A stretch of 64,000 nucleotides of DNA from an uncultured Dorea sp. (lineage in GTDB: Bacteria; Bacillota; Clostridia; Lachnospirales; Lachnospiraceae): NCBI GenBank assembly GCA_910578455.1, contig CAJTQA010000012.1, positions 14,305 to 78,304 on the forward strand. Reading direction: 5' to 3'. Under the pieces are notes generated by a model that was not told the DNA's origin, made no database searches, and worked only from the letters and a program-made list of their open reading frames with translations. A program made the translations under genes and the position numbers. Each line of letters begins with the position of its first letter. The stretch's first letter is position 1. This document shows positions 35,766-43,389 of the stretch, one piece after another.

Positions 35766-36962
35766 ATGGATAAATTAAAGAATATTTTACGGGAAAATTT
35801 GAATAAAGATTTTTTGTCTGCCGTTTTAAGCGGCTCAAAGGATAAGGAGCGGGCGGAAAAGGTAAAGGCGCGCCCAGTCATGAAAAAGGGGGAGCTTAAG
35901 TTCCAGCTGGAGGTGTTTCGCGGCAGGCAGGCGTTTCATGAGAACTTAAGCGGTGAGGAGGCGGCGGAAAAGCTGCTTTCCTACATGGAAAATTTCCGGC
36001 AGATGCAGATGGAGACAGCCACGGACTTTTATACGATACTGGTCAGCAAGAAAGGGAAGGTTACGGTGAAGAGGCGGAAACAGTGCCGCGAACGGGAGAA
36101 AGCGCAGGCGGGTTTCGCCCATAACCGGAAGAAACGATACATTCTTGAAGAGGGGAAAGCAGTTCCTTTTCTTGTAGATCTCGGGGTTATGACGCGAGAG
36201 GGAGCGGTTGTCCATGCGAAGTTTGATAAGTTCCGGCAGATTAACCGTTTCCTGGAATTTATTGAGGATATTCTCCCGGAGCTCCCGGGCGACAGGGAAG
36301 TTACCATCCTTGACTTTGGCTGCGGGAAATCGTACCTGACATTTGCCATGCACTATTATCTGCATGACCTTAAGAAATATGATGTGCGGATTATCGGGCT
36401 GGATCTGAAGAGGGATGTGATCGCGCGCTGTAATGAGCTTGCGGAAAAGTACGGATGTGAAAAGCTTAATTTTTCAGTGGGGAATATTGCGGATTATGCC
36501 GGAGACGGCAAAGTGGATATGGTAGTAACCCTTCATGCCTGCGATACGGCTACGGATTATGCGCTGGCGAAAGCTGTCGGCTGGAATGTGAAGGTAATCT
36601 TGTCTGTACCGTGCTGTCAGCATGAGCTGAACGCACAGCTGGGAAACAGAGACGCGGGAAAGAGCCGGCGCGCGGATGCTATGGAGCCGGTTCTTAAGTA
36701 TGGGCTTTTGCGGGAGCGTATGGCATCGCTTATTACAGACGGCCTCAGGGCAAAGTACCTGGAGCGGGAGGGATACGACGTTCAGGTGCTTGAGTTTATT
36801 GACATGGAGCATACGCCGAAAAACATATTGCTCCGTGCGGTGCAGAAGAAATCGGAGGCGAAAAGCCGGCGCGCGGAAGAGAACATAGAGGCCTGCGAAA
36901 GTTTCTTCCAGGTGTCGCCGATGCTTGGCAGGCTGCTTGGCGGAGCCGGGCGGCAGGATTAG
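35766..36962 (+). CDS. Class I SAM-dependent methyltransferase
   Basis: 398-residue methyltransferase with the SAM motif 'VTILDFGCGKSYLTFAM' (about residues 178-195) and 'IIGLDLK' as the acidic second strand, then 'VVTLHACDTATDYALAKAV' and 'SVPCCQHELN'. This resembles the Methyltransf_32/GSTCD-like group. The substrate is not evident, but family context suggests RNA. No ribosome site precedes the ATG, and the predicted transcription start is within a few bases, so it may be translated from a leaderless message. The basic C-terminal region (residues ~355-375) could bind nucleic acid. Expression unit with the next gene is possible. Confidence 0.8.
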   Translation: MDKLKNILRENLNKDFLSAVLSGSKDKERAEKVKARPVMKKGELKFQLEVFRGRQAFHENLSGEEAAEKLLSYMENFRQMQMETATDFYTILVSKKGKVTVKRRKQCREREKAQAGFAHNRKKRYILEEGKAVPFLVDLGVMTREGAVVHAKFDKFRQINRFLEFIEDILPELPGDREVTILDFGCGKSYLTFAMHYYLHDLKKYDVRIIGLDLKRDVIARCNELAEKYGCEKLNFSVGNIADYAGDGKVDMVVTLHACDTATDYALAKAVGWNVKVILSVPCCQHELNAQLGNRDAGKSRRADAMEPVLKYGLLRERMASLITDGLRAKYLEREGYDVQVLEFIDMEHTPKNILLRAVQKKSEAKSRRAEENIEACESFFQVSPMLGRLLGGAGRQD

Positions 36963-37003
36963 GTAAAGGCGGGTCATTGGCGTAAGGATTAAGAGGATAC
37001 GGA

Positions 37004-39466
37004 ATGAATAACAGAAAGATAAAAAGATACTTAAAAGAGGCAGCATTTCTGGCGGCTTTGTTTTTGATTGCAGTGATTGCCTTCAGCCTCTATACGAACC
37101 GCGGAAATGATAATATGGCGGCGGACATGGACGGAGCGACATACCCGCAGCTGGCATTTTCCAGCAATGGATATACGGTCAACAGAGTGCCGGGGTTTGC
37201 CCAGGAAATGGACATGGCTTCCCTGAGAGATACCATCACGCCTGTAACAAACGGACAGGTAGAAATTGAGATTGAACCTTATGACAATGAAATAGCGAGC
37301 ATGAAGTGCAGGCTGTACTCTCTGGACGGAAAGGAGAAACTGCTTGAGACGGAAACAGAAAGCCCGGGAACGGAAGAGACGGTTTCGATCGGAGATCCGT
37401 CTCTTACGGCGGAGGAGCGCATACTTCAGGTTGTGCTTGAACTTTCAGGGGGGAAGTCTGTTTATTATTATACAAGGGTTATAGACTCTCAGGGCAAAAA
37501 CGTGCAGCAATGCCTTGATTATGTGAAAGGCTTTCACGAGAATGCATTTGTGAAAGCTGAGGGAGTAGGTATAGGCACCGCTATTGAGCCGGATGAAACC
37601 GGGGATAATACTACATATCAGCATGTTACGATCCACTCTGATTATGACCATGTGACCTGGGGCGAGCTTTCGCCTGCTGTAGAGGGTGAGGAGATCTGGC
37701 AGATTAAAGAGATAAACAACATATCCGTGTCGGTTCAGATTCAGTATCAGGTGCGCTGCCGGGGTGAGGAAAATGAGGAGGATCTGTATAAAGTAAAGGA
37801 ATTTTTCCGGGTCAGATACCGCGCGGATACGAAAAAAATGCTTCTCCTGGACTATGACCGAAAGATGGAGCAGGTTTTTGACACGTCGAAGAAAATATTG
37901 AGTGAAAAAGGAATCCTTCTTGGGATTGCCGATTCTGGTCTTTCGTATATGGTAAACAAAGATGGAACGCAGGCTGCTTTTGTGCAGGCAGATGAGCTGT
38001 GGCATTATAACAAGACAGAGGATGAGATGGCTCTTGTCTTCAGCTTTGCGTCCACGGAAAACAAAGACGAGAGAAACCGTACGGCGCAGCACAAGATAGA
38101 GCTGCTGGAGATGGATAAAAAAGGCAATCTCTCATTTGCGGTGTACGGATATATGAACCGGGGTGAGCATGAGGGCGAGACCGGGGCGGCAGTGTACTAT
38201 TATAACGCGGAGGAAAACTGCGTGGAAGAAAAGGTATTTATCTCGACAAACCGGTCGTCGGGTCATGTCATGATGGAGCTTGGAAAGCTGGTTTACTACA
38301 GCGTGAATACAGATATGCTGTATGTGCTGGCAAATAGAACCCTCTATGAGATCAACGTTGAAAAAAGCCGCGTCAGGGAACTGGCAGATGACTTGGAAGA
38401 GGGGCAGTATGTGGTGTCGGAAGACGGCAGGCGTATTGCTTACCAGTCGGGGAAAAGAGACAGGAAGGCATCGCAGGTGCGGGTGATTGAAATGTCTTCC
38501 GGCAAGAAGAGAACCGTCGAGTGCGAGGAAGAAGGCATAAGCATCGTGCCGCTGGGATTTATGGACAGGGATTTTGTATATGGACTCTCAAGGGCAGAAG
38601 ATGCAGGCGTGACGCTGGCGGGCGAGAACGTTGCGCCGATGTACAGGGTCGAGATTCAGGATCCAAAGGAAAACATTGTGAAGGATTATGAGTCGGAAGG
38701 GACTTATATCATCAGCACCGAATTTGACGGCAATATGATTACTCTGAACCGTGTTGTGAAAAAGGGCGATGTGTACCATTCAGTCATAGAAGAATACATC
38801 ACGAACAATGAAGAAGAAAAGGAGAACAATATTACGCTCAGCTCCTACACTACAACTCTGAAACAGCGGCAGCTGCGGCTTACTTTTGGCGACGGAATTG
38901 CCGATAAGGAGCCGAAACTATTGAAACCCAAGCAGACGCTGTATGAGAAACCGAAAGTATTTTCTGTTGATGAAGAGCCAAAGAAAGAGTGTTATCTGGT
39001 ATATGGTTACGGGGAACTAAGGGGCATTTTTGATAAGGCAGGAGAGGCTGTCCGGCAGGCAGACGAGTATAATGGTGTCGTGGTTTCTGAGACGCAGGAG
39101 TATGTCTGGGAGAGAGGGAACAGGGATCTCAGGTATTCCATCACGGAAAAGAACGCATATATTGAAGGCATAAGGGTAAAGCTCAGGGCAGGAACGCCGC
39201 CGGTTGAGGCGCTGGGAGGAACGGATGGCGGCAGTGTCCTGGACTTGACAGGATGCACGCCGGAGCAGTTGATGTACATCATCAATCAGGATAAGCCCGT
39301 GATCGCTATGGTAAATGCATCGAAAGCATTGATCCTGGTTGGCTATACGGAAAACCGGATTATATATATAGATGCGGACAGCGGGGAAAGAAAAACCGTG
39401 CGGCCGGAAAAGGTGGAGGAGATGACGGAAAAAAGCAGGCATACATATATTGCGCCGAAAAGTTAA
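37004..39466 (+). CDS. Large membrane-anchored extracellular protein with a C39-like end
   Basis: 820-residue protein with a basic N-terminus, one transmembrane segment (about residues 14-29) and a long extracytoplasmic region. I do not recognise the middle part; it is rich in beta-prone segments and contains stretches like beta-propeller blades (for example 'GQYVVSEDGRRIAYQSG'). The last about 150 residues resemble a peptidase C39-like papain fold: 'LDLTGCTPEQLMYIINQDKPVIAMVNASKALILVGY'. Where active members have a histidine before 'LVGY' (H-x-x), this one has 'SKALILVGY', so the fold is probably catalytically dead. The gene starts 41 bases after the methyltransferase. Function unknown. Confidence 0.75.
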   Translation: MNNRKIKRYLKEAAFLAALFLIAVIAFSLYTNRGNDNMAADMDGATYPQLAFSSNGYTVNRVPGFAQEMDMASLRDTITPVTNGQVEIEIEPYDNEIASMKCRLYSLDGKEKLLETETESPGTEETVSIGDPSLTAEERILQVVLELSGGKSVYYYTRVIDSQGKNVQQCLDYVKGFHENAFVKAEGVGIGTAIEPDETGDNTTYQHVTIHSDYDHVTWGELSPAVEGEEIWQIKEINNISVSVQIQYQVRCRGEENEEDLYKVKEFFRVRYRADTKKMLLLDYDRKMEQVFDTSKKILSEKGILLGIADSGLSYMVNKDGTQAAFVQADELWHYNKTEDEMALVFSFASTENKDERNRTAQHKIELLEMDKKGNLSFAVYGYMNRGEHEGETGAAVYYYNAEENCVEEKVFISTNRSSGHVMMELGKLVYYSVNTDMLYVLANRTLYEINVEKSRVRELADDLEEGQYVVSEDGRRIAYQSGKRDRKASQVRVIEMSSGKKRTVECEEEGISIVPLGFMDRDFVYGLSRAEDAGVTLAGENVAPMYRVEIQDPKENIVKDYESEGTYIISTEFDGNMITLNRVVKKGDVYHSVIEEYITNNEEEKENNITLSSYTTTLKQRQLRLTFGDGIADKEPKLLKPKQTLYEKPKVFSVDEEPKKECYLVYGYGELRGIFDKAGEAVRQADEYNGVVVSETQEYVWERGNRDLRYSITEKNAYIEGIRVKLRAGTPPVEALGGTDGGSVLDLTGCTPEQLMYIINQDKPVIAMVNASKALILVGYTENRIIYIDADSGERKTVRPEKVEEMTEKSRHTYIAPKS

Positions 39467-39493
39467 GATAACGCGGCATCAGAAAATAAACAA

Positions 39494-39522
39494 GGGAGGC
39501 AGCCCAGCGGGGCTTGCCTCCC
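39494..39522 (-). terminator. Terminator of queT (bidirectional hairpin)
   Basis: GGGAGGCAGCCC pairs with GGGCTTGCCTCCC with one bulged base. On the minus strand it is followed by TTGTTTATTTT, so it best serves queT; it may also stop the convergent 820-residue gene. Confidence 0.75.
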
Positions 39523-39559
39523 ATATTTGGTTCTGGTAAAGTGTAACACGGACGTAGCG

Positions 39560-40054
39560 TCAGACTGCAGTTTGCCGAAAAATGACATAGCGGTATCTTT
39601 TCAAAGCAGTGTATAGCAAAAGCCCCAGCACTCCGCAGGAAAGCACTTCTCCGATGCCCACTGTAAGCATCATAAACACAATCGGCAGATTAACGCCATA
39701 CCCGTAGAACAGGACGAAAGGCACGATGACCGTATTGGCGGCAATTGGGGGGAGAGGCGCAAGAAACGGTGTCCTCTCTCTAAGACGGTATGTCAGCACG
39801 GCCCCGATAAGCGTTGCCAGGCTTCCGAAAATGATATCCGGAAGGATGCCGCCTCCGATAATGTTGGCAATCAGGCAGCCTGCAAAAACTCCCGGCACGG
39901 CGGCTGGGGTAAAGAGCGGCAGTATGGTGAGAGCCTCGGAGATGCGAACCTGGATTTCCCCGAAGGAAACAGGCCGGAACAGTAGTGTCAGCACGACATA
40001 GATAGCGGCAATCATAGCCGCCTGGGTTAAGAAAGTTACGTTTTTGTTTTTCAT
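39560..40054 (-). CDS. queT: QueT-family transporter (queuosine precursor)
   Basis: 164-residue integral membrane protein of the QueT family, likely the S-component of an ECF importer for preQ1 or a related queuosine precursor. The N-terminus 'TQAAMIAAIYVVLTLLFRPVSFGEIQVRISEALTILP' (read in parts) is characteristic, with about six membrane segments. The start at 40054 follows AAAGGAGAAC; 17 further upstream codons in frame overlap the riboswitch and are not used. A preQ1-I riboswitch in its leader confirms the pathway. An energizing ECF module is not in the window. Confidence 0.93.
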   Translation of the reverse strand: MKNKNVTFLTQAAMIAAIYVVLTLLFRPVSFGEIQVRISEALTILPLFTPAAVPGVFAGCLIANIIGGGILPDIIFGSLATLIGAVLTYRLRERTPFLAPLPPIAANTVIVPFVLFYGYGVNLPIVFMMLTVGIGEVLSCGVLGLLLYTALKRYRYVIFRQTAV

Positions 40055-40064
40055 GATCTTGTTC

Positions 40065-40106
40065 TCCTTTAGTTTTGTTTTACGTGAGGAAGGTCTCGAA
40101 CTCACG
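40065..40106 (-). promoter_or_regulatory. preQ1-I riboswitch of queT
   Basis: On the minus strand CGTGAG and CTCACG form the P1 stem around a TTCGAGACCTTC loop, followed by the A-rich tail TAAAACAAAACTAAAGGAG. This matches the class I preQ1 pattern (stem with a UUC-containing loop, C-rich 3' side, A-rich tail that docks in the stem). The tail runs into the AAAGGAG ribosome site, so ligand binding should block translation of queT. Confidence 0.82.
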
Positions 40107-40259
40107 ATTCATTTAACGCCGGGAATCGGCGGAAAGCCCTATAAGACCTTGGTTTTTGAGGACTTTACAACAGACATGAGTATAGCATGGGGAGAGAGAA
40201 AAATCAAGCCCTGCCCGAATTAGCGGTTCTGTATTTTTTTCATAATTTTGAAAAGCGGA

Positions 40260-40383
40260 ACCAGTGATTCCGGAAAAGAGTGGTTTGCGGTGGGAGATTA
40301 TAAAAAACAAAGACTTTTGAGGATATTCTGAACTTTCATGTGAGGTTTGAGCGGATTCATCCATTTCAGGATGGGAATGTAAC
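40260..40383 (+). pseudogene. Fic-domain gene remnant (left edge of island)
   Basis: Two frames together encode the Fic pattern: 'TSDSGKEWFAVGDYKK' (frame from 40260) and, after a deletion and frame change, 'EDILNFHVRFERIHPFQDGN' up to the catalytic HPFxDGN motif at about 40355-40378, where it breaks off before GRxGR. It is too short and disrupted to be functional. Confidence 0.7.
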
Positions 40384-40458
40384 ACAGAGACACTCGCAGA
40401 AAGCGGCGTAACAGCGGCAAGCTGCTTTGTATATAAAATTGAATAGCGTACATGCCAA

Positions 40459-40498
40459 AGGACATTTCATCTTTTATTCAGGTGGATGTCCTCTTTTT
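40459..40498 (+). terminator. Hairpin with T-run
   Basis: AGGACAT pairs with ATGTCCT around a T-rich loop, followed by CTTTTTG. It lies in gene debris at the left of the accessory island. Confidence 0.6.
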
Positions 40499-40635
40499 GT
40501 ACCCATTTTCAGGAGAAAGGGGATTCACATGGAACTGAACGAAATGGAAAAGGGGGTTCTACATCAAATTTGATTTGGTCTTAGTGCATAAGCTTTTTGT
40601 TGAACGAAATACTATAATTAGAATCCGAAGTCTTA

Positions 40636-40664
40636 TTGAAAAAATGTTCTGAATAACATATAAT
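40636..40664 (+). promoter_or_regulatory. Promoter for the accessory island genes
   Basis: TTGAAA (40636-40641), 17-base spacer, consensus TATAAT (40659-40664). Only decayed frames lie between it and the intact pair at 40992, so it probably drives that pair with a long leader. Confidence 0.65.
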
Positions 40665-40689
40665 ATTTAGGACAAAAAGAGGTGGAAAA

Positions 40690-40974
40690 ATGGTTGGTGG
40701 ATATTCTGGACAAATACAGAAACGGATTGGGGAGGCGGATGCAGGGATTGTTTTTTGTTTGTTCTGATTGCCGTAGTAAATCCAGAGGCAATTGCAAAAG
40801 CAATGGCTCAACTATTGCCCTATGTGGAAATACGGCATTGAGCTTATTGGGACGTTGAAACCACCGGAATATCGGTTTAAGACAATACAAGCAGATTATG
40901 AATCTATGAAGGATATGGTTTGCAGAGAGATTCCAATATTTGGTACAGCTATGGAAACAATGATTGGTATATAA
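40690..40974 (+). pseudogene. Decayed coding sequence, perhaps AbiEii-type nucleotidyltransferase
   Basis: An ATG with GAGGTGG opens 25 codons (40690-40767). A second frame (40792-40974) and a third give protein-like pieces: 'VVNPEAIAKAMAQLLPYVEIRH', then 'GIELIGTLKPPEYRFKTI' and 'QADYESMKDMVCREIPIF'. The last part recalls the C-terminus of AbiEii/AbiGii-type nucleotidyltransferase toxins (aromatic-DYE-M-MI-P-F pattern). No single frame spans it, so it is debris. The family suggestion is weak. Confidence 0.45.
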
Positions 40975-40991
40975 AATTCGGAGGTATAGAA

Positions 40992-42176
40992 ATGAAAATT
41001 ATTACGATTGATAAAGATGTGAGAAGTGGGTGTGTTTCTATTTTAACAAATATGTTATTGAAGGAATATAAAGAATTGGCACATGATTCTTTTAAATTAA
41101 ATGGAAATTTTGAGGGACAACGAGGTGTAATTACTAAGTCAGCGGTGGCTACTAGAATACGAAAGCGTATGCAGGATGATTTTTGTCTGGGTGCTATTTT
41201 TCCACAAGTAGTATTAGGGATTCAAAGTGATTCTGATTTTGGCAAGAAATTAGAGGAAGGTGAGGAGTATGATAGTAAAGAGATTTTTGCAGATTGTATT
41301 ATTTCAATAATTGATGGTATGCAGAGAAGTAATATTTATTTTAAGAATTTTGAGGGAAATGAAAATAGAAAAATTAGAGTAGAATTTTGGGTTGCAGAAA
41401 ATAGTGAAAAGCTATTATATCGTATGCTAGTATTAAATACAGGGCAGACTCCTTGGAATACAAGGAGACAAATAGAGGTGATCTATGGAAATTTATCACG
41501 AAATATAGAAAGAGAATTATATAACAATTATCCTGAGCTTAAAGAAAAGATTGATATATATGGAATAGATGATGGAAAATATAGAACACAAGCAGGAAAA
41601 TATCATAAATCATCTGTTATAGAGCTGTATTTGGGATTTAACATTAGAAATGTTAAGATTAATGTTACAGATGAATTGGCGGAAGAATATCAACGCTTTG
41701 ATATGATGGAATCAATAGATAAAAAAAATTCTTTCGATATTTTTATATGCATATTAGGAATGATGTGTAAATTAGATTTAGCTTTTTCAAAATATTGTAA
41801 AAAAAGTGAAGTACAGGGTCAGTTTAGTGAAGGAAAAGATATTTTTGGAAGTTCAACGGCTAATGTTGGATTTGTGGTAGCCAGTGCTGAGTATATTATG
41901 GGGAAAATTTCTGTAGAAAGAACAGAAGAAGTAATTGTTGGGAAAAAAGAAAAATATCAAAAACAAATGGACTTAATTCTAGCTGAATTGGAAAAGAATG
42001 TTAGCATGAATGAAGATTATTTAAGTTTGGACGTTTTGAACACAAGATGTATGGGATTGCCAAAAACAAGAATTGGGGACGAAATGCGGTTGCTGTTTAA
42101 AGATGCTTTTATGGCAATGTTAAAATATGATGATATAGAAGAGATTTCTTCTTTAGAGGACTTTTGGAGAGAGTAG
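40992..42176 (+). CDS. ParB/DGQHR-like protein, first gene of candidate defence pair
   Basis: 394-residue cytosolic protein, strongly AT-rich compared with the chromosome. Residues 106-112 read IIDGMQR, close to the DGQHR/DGQQR motif of ParB-like, DndB-type and DUF262 proteins. About 40 residues later comes 'VLNTGQTPWNTRRQIEVIY' (from L148), matching the second landmark of that fold ('hN-G-xP-x-xE/R'). The rest has no recognised motif. The ATG at 40992 follows GGAGGT; 24 upstream codons in frame are debris. The next gene starts two bases after its stop, so the two are translationally coupled. In DUF262/DGQHR proteins this fold often binds nucleic acid or hydrolyses nucleotides; here that is inferred. 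Confidence 0.75.
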   Translation: MKIITIDKDVRSGCVSILTNMLLKEYKELAHDSFKLNGNFEGQRGVITKSAVATRIRKRMQDDFCLGAIFPQVVLGIQSDSDFGKKLEEGEEYDSKEIFADCIISIIDGMQRSNIYFKNFEGNENRKIRVEFWVAENSEKLLYRMLVLNTGQTPWNTRRQIEVIYGNLSRNIERELYNNYPELKEKIDIYGIDDGKYRTQAGKYHKSSVIELYLGFNIRNVKINVTDELAEEYQRFDMMESIDKKNSFDIFICILGMMCKLDLAFSKYCKKSEVQGQFSEGKDIFGSSTANVGFVVASAEYIMGKISVERTEEVIVGKKEKYQKQMDLILAELEKNVSMNEDYLSLDVLNTRCMGLPKTRIGDEMRLLFKDAFMAMLKYDDIEEISSLEDFWRE

Positions 42177-42178
42177 AT

Positions 42179-43273
42179 ATGTCTAGAACTGTACGAGAGC
42201 AAGAACAAAAAGTGTTCAATACATTACAGAATTATGTACCTCAAGAAATGACTATTAGAATAACTAATGTTAAGCGAAATTTGTTTTTTACACGATTAAC
42301 TTATGATGTGATTGAAAAAGCGGATTTTTATTGTAGTAATGCAATTTTGGGATATAGAATTGCTTTGATTCGGTACAAAAGTAATAATTACATATATCTA
42401 AGTGAATCGTTATTTGAAAGAGGTGTATTAAATTTTGAGTATGAAGTAGACGATAAAGAATTGTTATATGGGATAGGAGTATTGCTTTTTAATGAAGGTA
42501 TTCTTAAACCCAAGCCACAATTCGAAGGGTTTCCAATATATGATATATTTTTTGGTCATAAAGAAGATAAACGATATAAATGTAGTGATATTTTTGAAAT
42601 TGTAGACAATTATTTAGTATTTGAAATAACAGATGAGGATTTTTTAATAAAATATTATGAGGATTTGGATAGAATTTTATATATGCTTTCTTTCAAATCA
42701 AAATTAGAAGAAAGTGAATTGAGTTCTAATATGTTTGAATTATTAAAACTGGAGTCGAGCAGATGTATATTAGCAATGGTTGAAAATATTTTGCAAACTC
42801 AAAATGAAGATTTGATTTTTTTACAATTGTATCGATGTATAGAGTATTTATATATTATACATAAAGCATTGGATTATTCAAAAAAATATGAATTGCAATT
42901 AGAGAATGTGTTAAAAATGATAAATGTAGAAAAAATAAGATTTTCAGAAAATTCTAATATGCAAGCGATAATTACCGAATATTGTTCCGATGAGATTATA
43001 AATGAATACTATACGTATATGATGAAGAATTTAATGTTACAAGAGTGTGATAAGGAAAATTTAAAAGATAAAGTAGCAAACTATATTTATGAAACTCGTT
43101 GCAAAATAGCACATTATAAATATGGGCAGGAAAAAGTTAAGGATAAACAAACTTTAGGAGAAAGTATCATTATATTAAGCAAAGTGGTGAAAAATATATA
43201 TGATCAATTGGATGACAAATTAGTGGAGATTAATGAAAAACTGGAAGTATGGAATAAAATTATATTGAAATAA
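42179..43273 (+). CDS. HEPN-type protein, second gene of candidate defence pair
   Basis: 364-residue AT-rich gene product. The C-terminal third is helical and ends in 'YIYETRCKIAHYKYGQEK', where R307 and H312 form an Rx4H motif in the context (R-x-K-I-A-H) typical of HEPN ribonucleases of abortive infection and toxin systems. The N-terminal two thirds (beta-rich 'ERGVLNFEYEV' and following) are unrecognised and may be a sensor. ATG at 42179 with GGAGAGAG upstream, two bases after the ParB-like gene. The pairing suggests a regulator/effector unit: cleavage of RNA upon a trigger. The enzyme assignment rests on the motif and fold impression only. Confidence 0.7.
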   Translation: MSRTVREQEQKVFNTLQNYVPQEMTIRITNVKRNLFFTRLTYDVIEKADFYCSNAILGYRIALIRYKSNNYIYLSESLFERGVLNFEYEVDDKELLYGIGVLLFNEGILKPKPQFEGFPIYDIFFGHKEDKRYKCSDIFEIVDNYLVFEITDEDFLIKYYEDLDRILYMLSFKSKLEESELSSNMFELLKLESSRCILAMVENILQTQNEDLIFLQLYRCIEYLYIIHKALDYSKKYELQLENVLKMINVEKIRFSENSNMQAIITEYCSDEIINEYYTYMMKNLMLQECDKENLKDKVANYIYETRCKIAHYKYGQEKVKDKQTLGESIIILSKVVKNIYDQLDDKLVEINEKLEVWNKIILK

Positions 43274-43389
43274 ATATATTGCTTTTGAAATGGGTTATAT
43301 TTTTGTAAAATATGGTGATAAAATAACAAGTGGCATATTATATATGATTTTGATAGAATGAGCTTCGGACATAAGCGGGGGTTCAAAAG

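Noticed and set aside
40530..40574. 14-codon ORF with a good AGGAG site
   Set aside because: Too short to support, and it lies in debris; probably the start of a lost gene.
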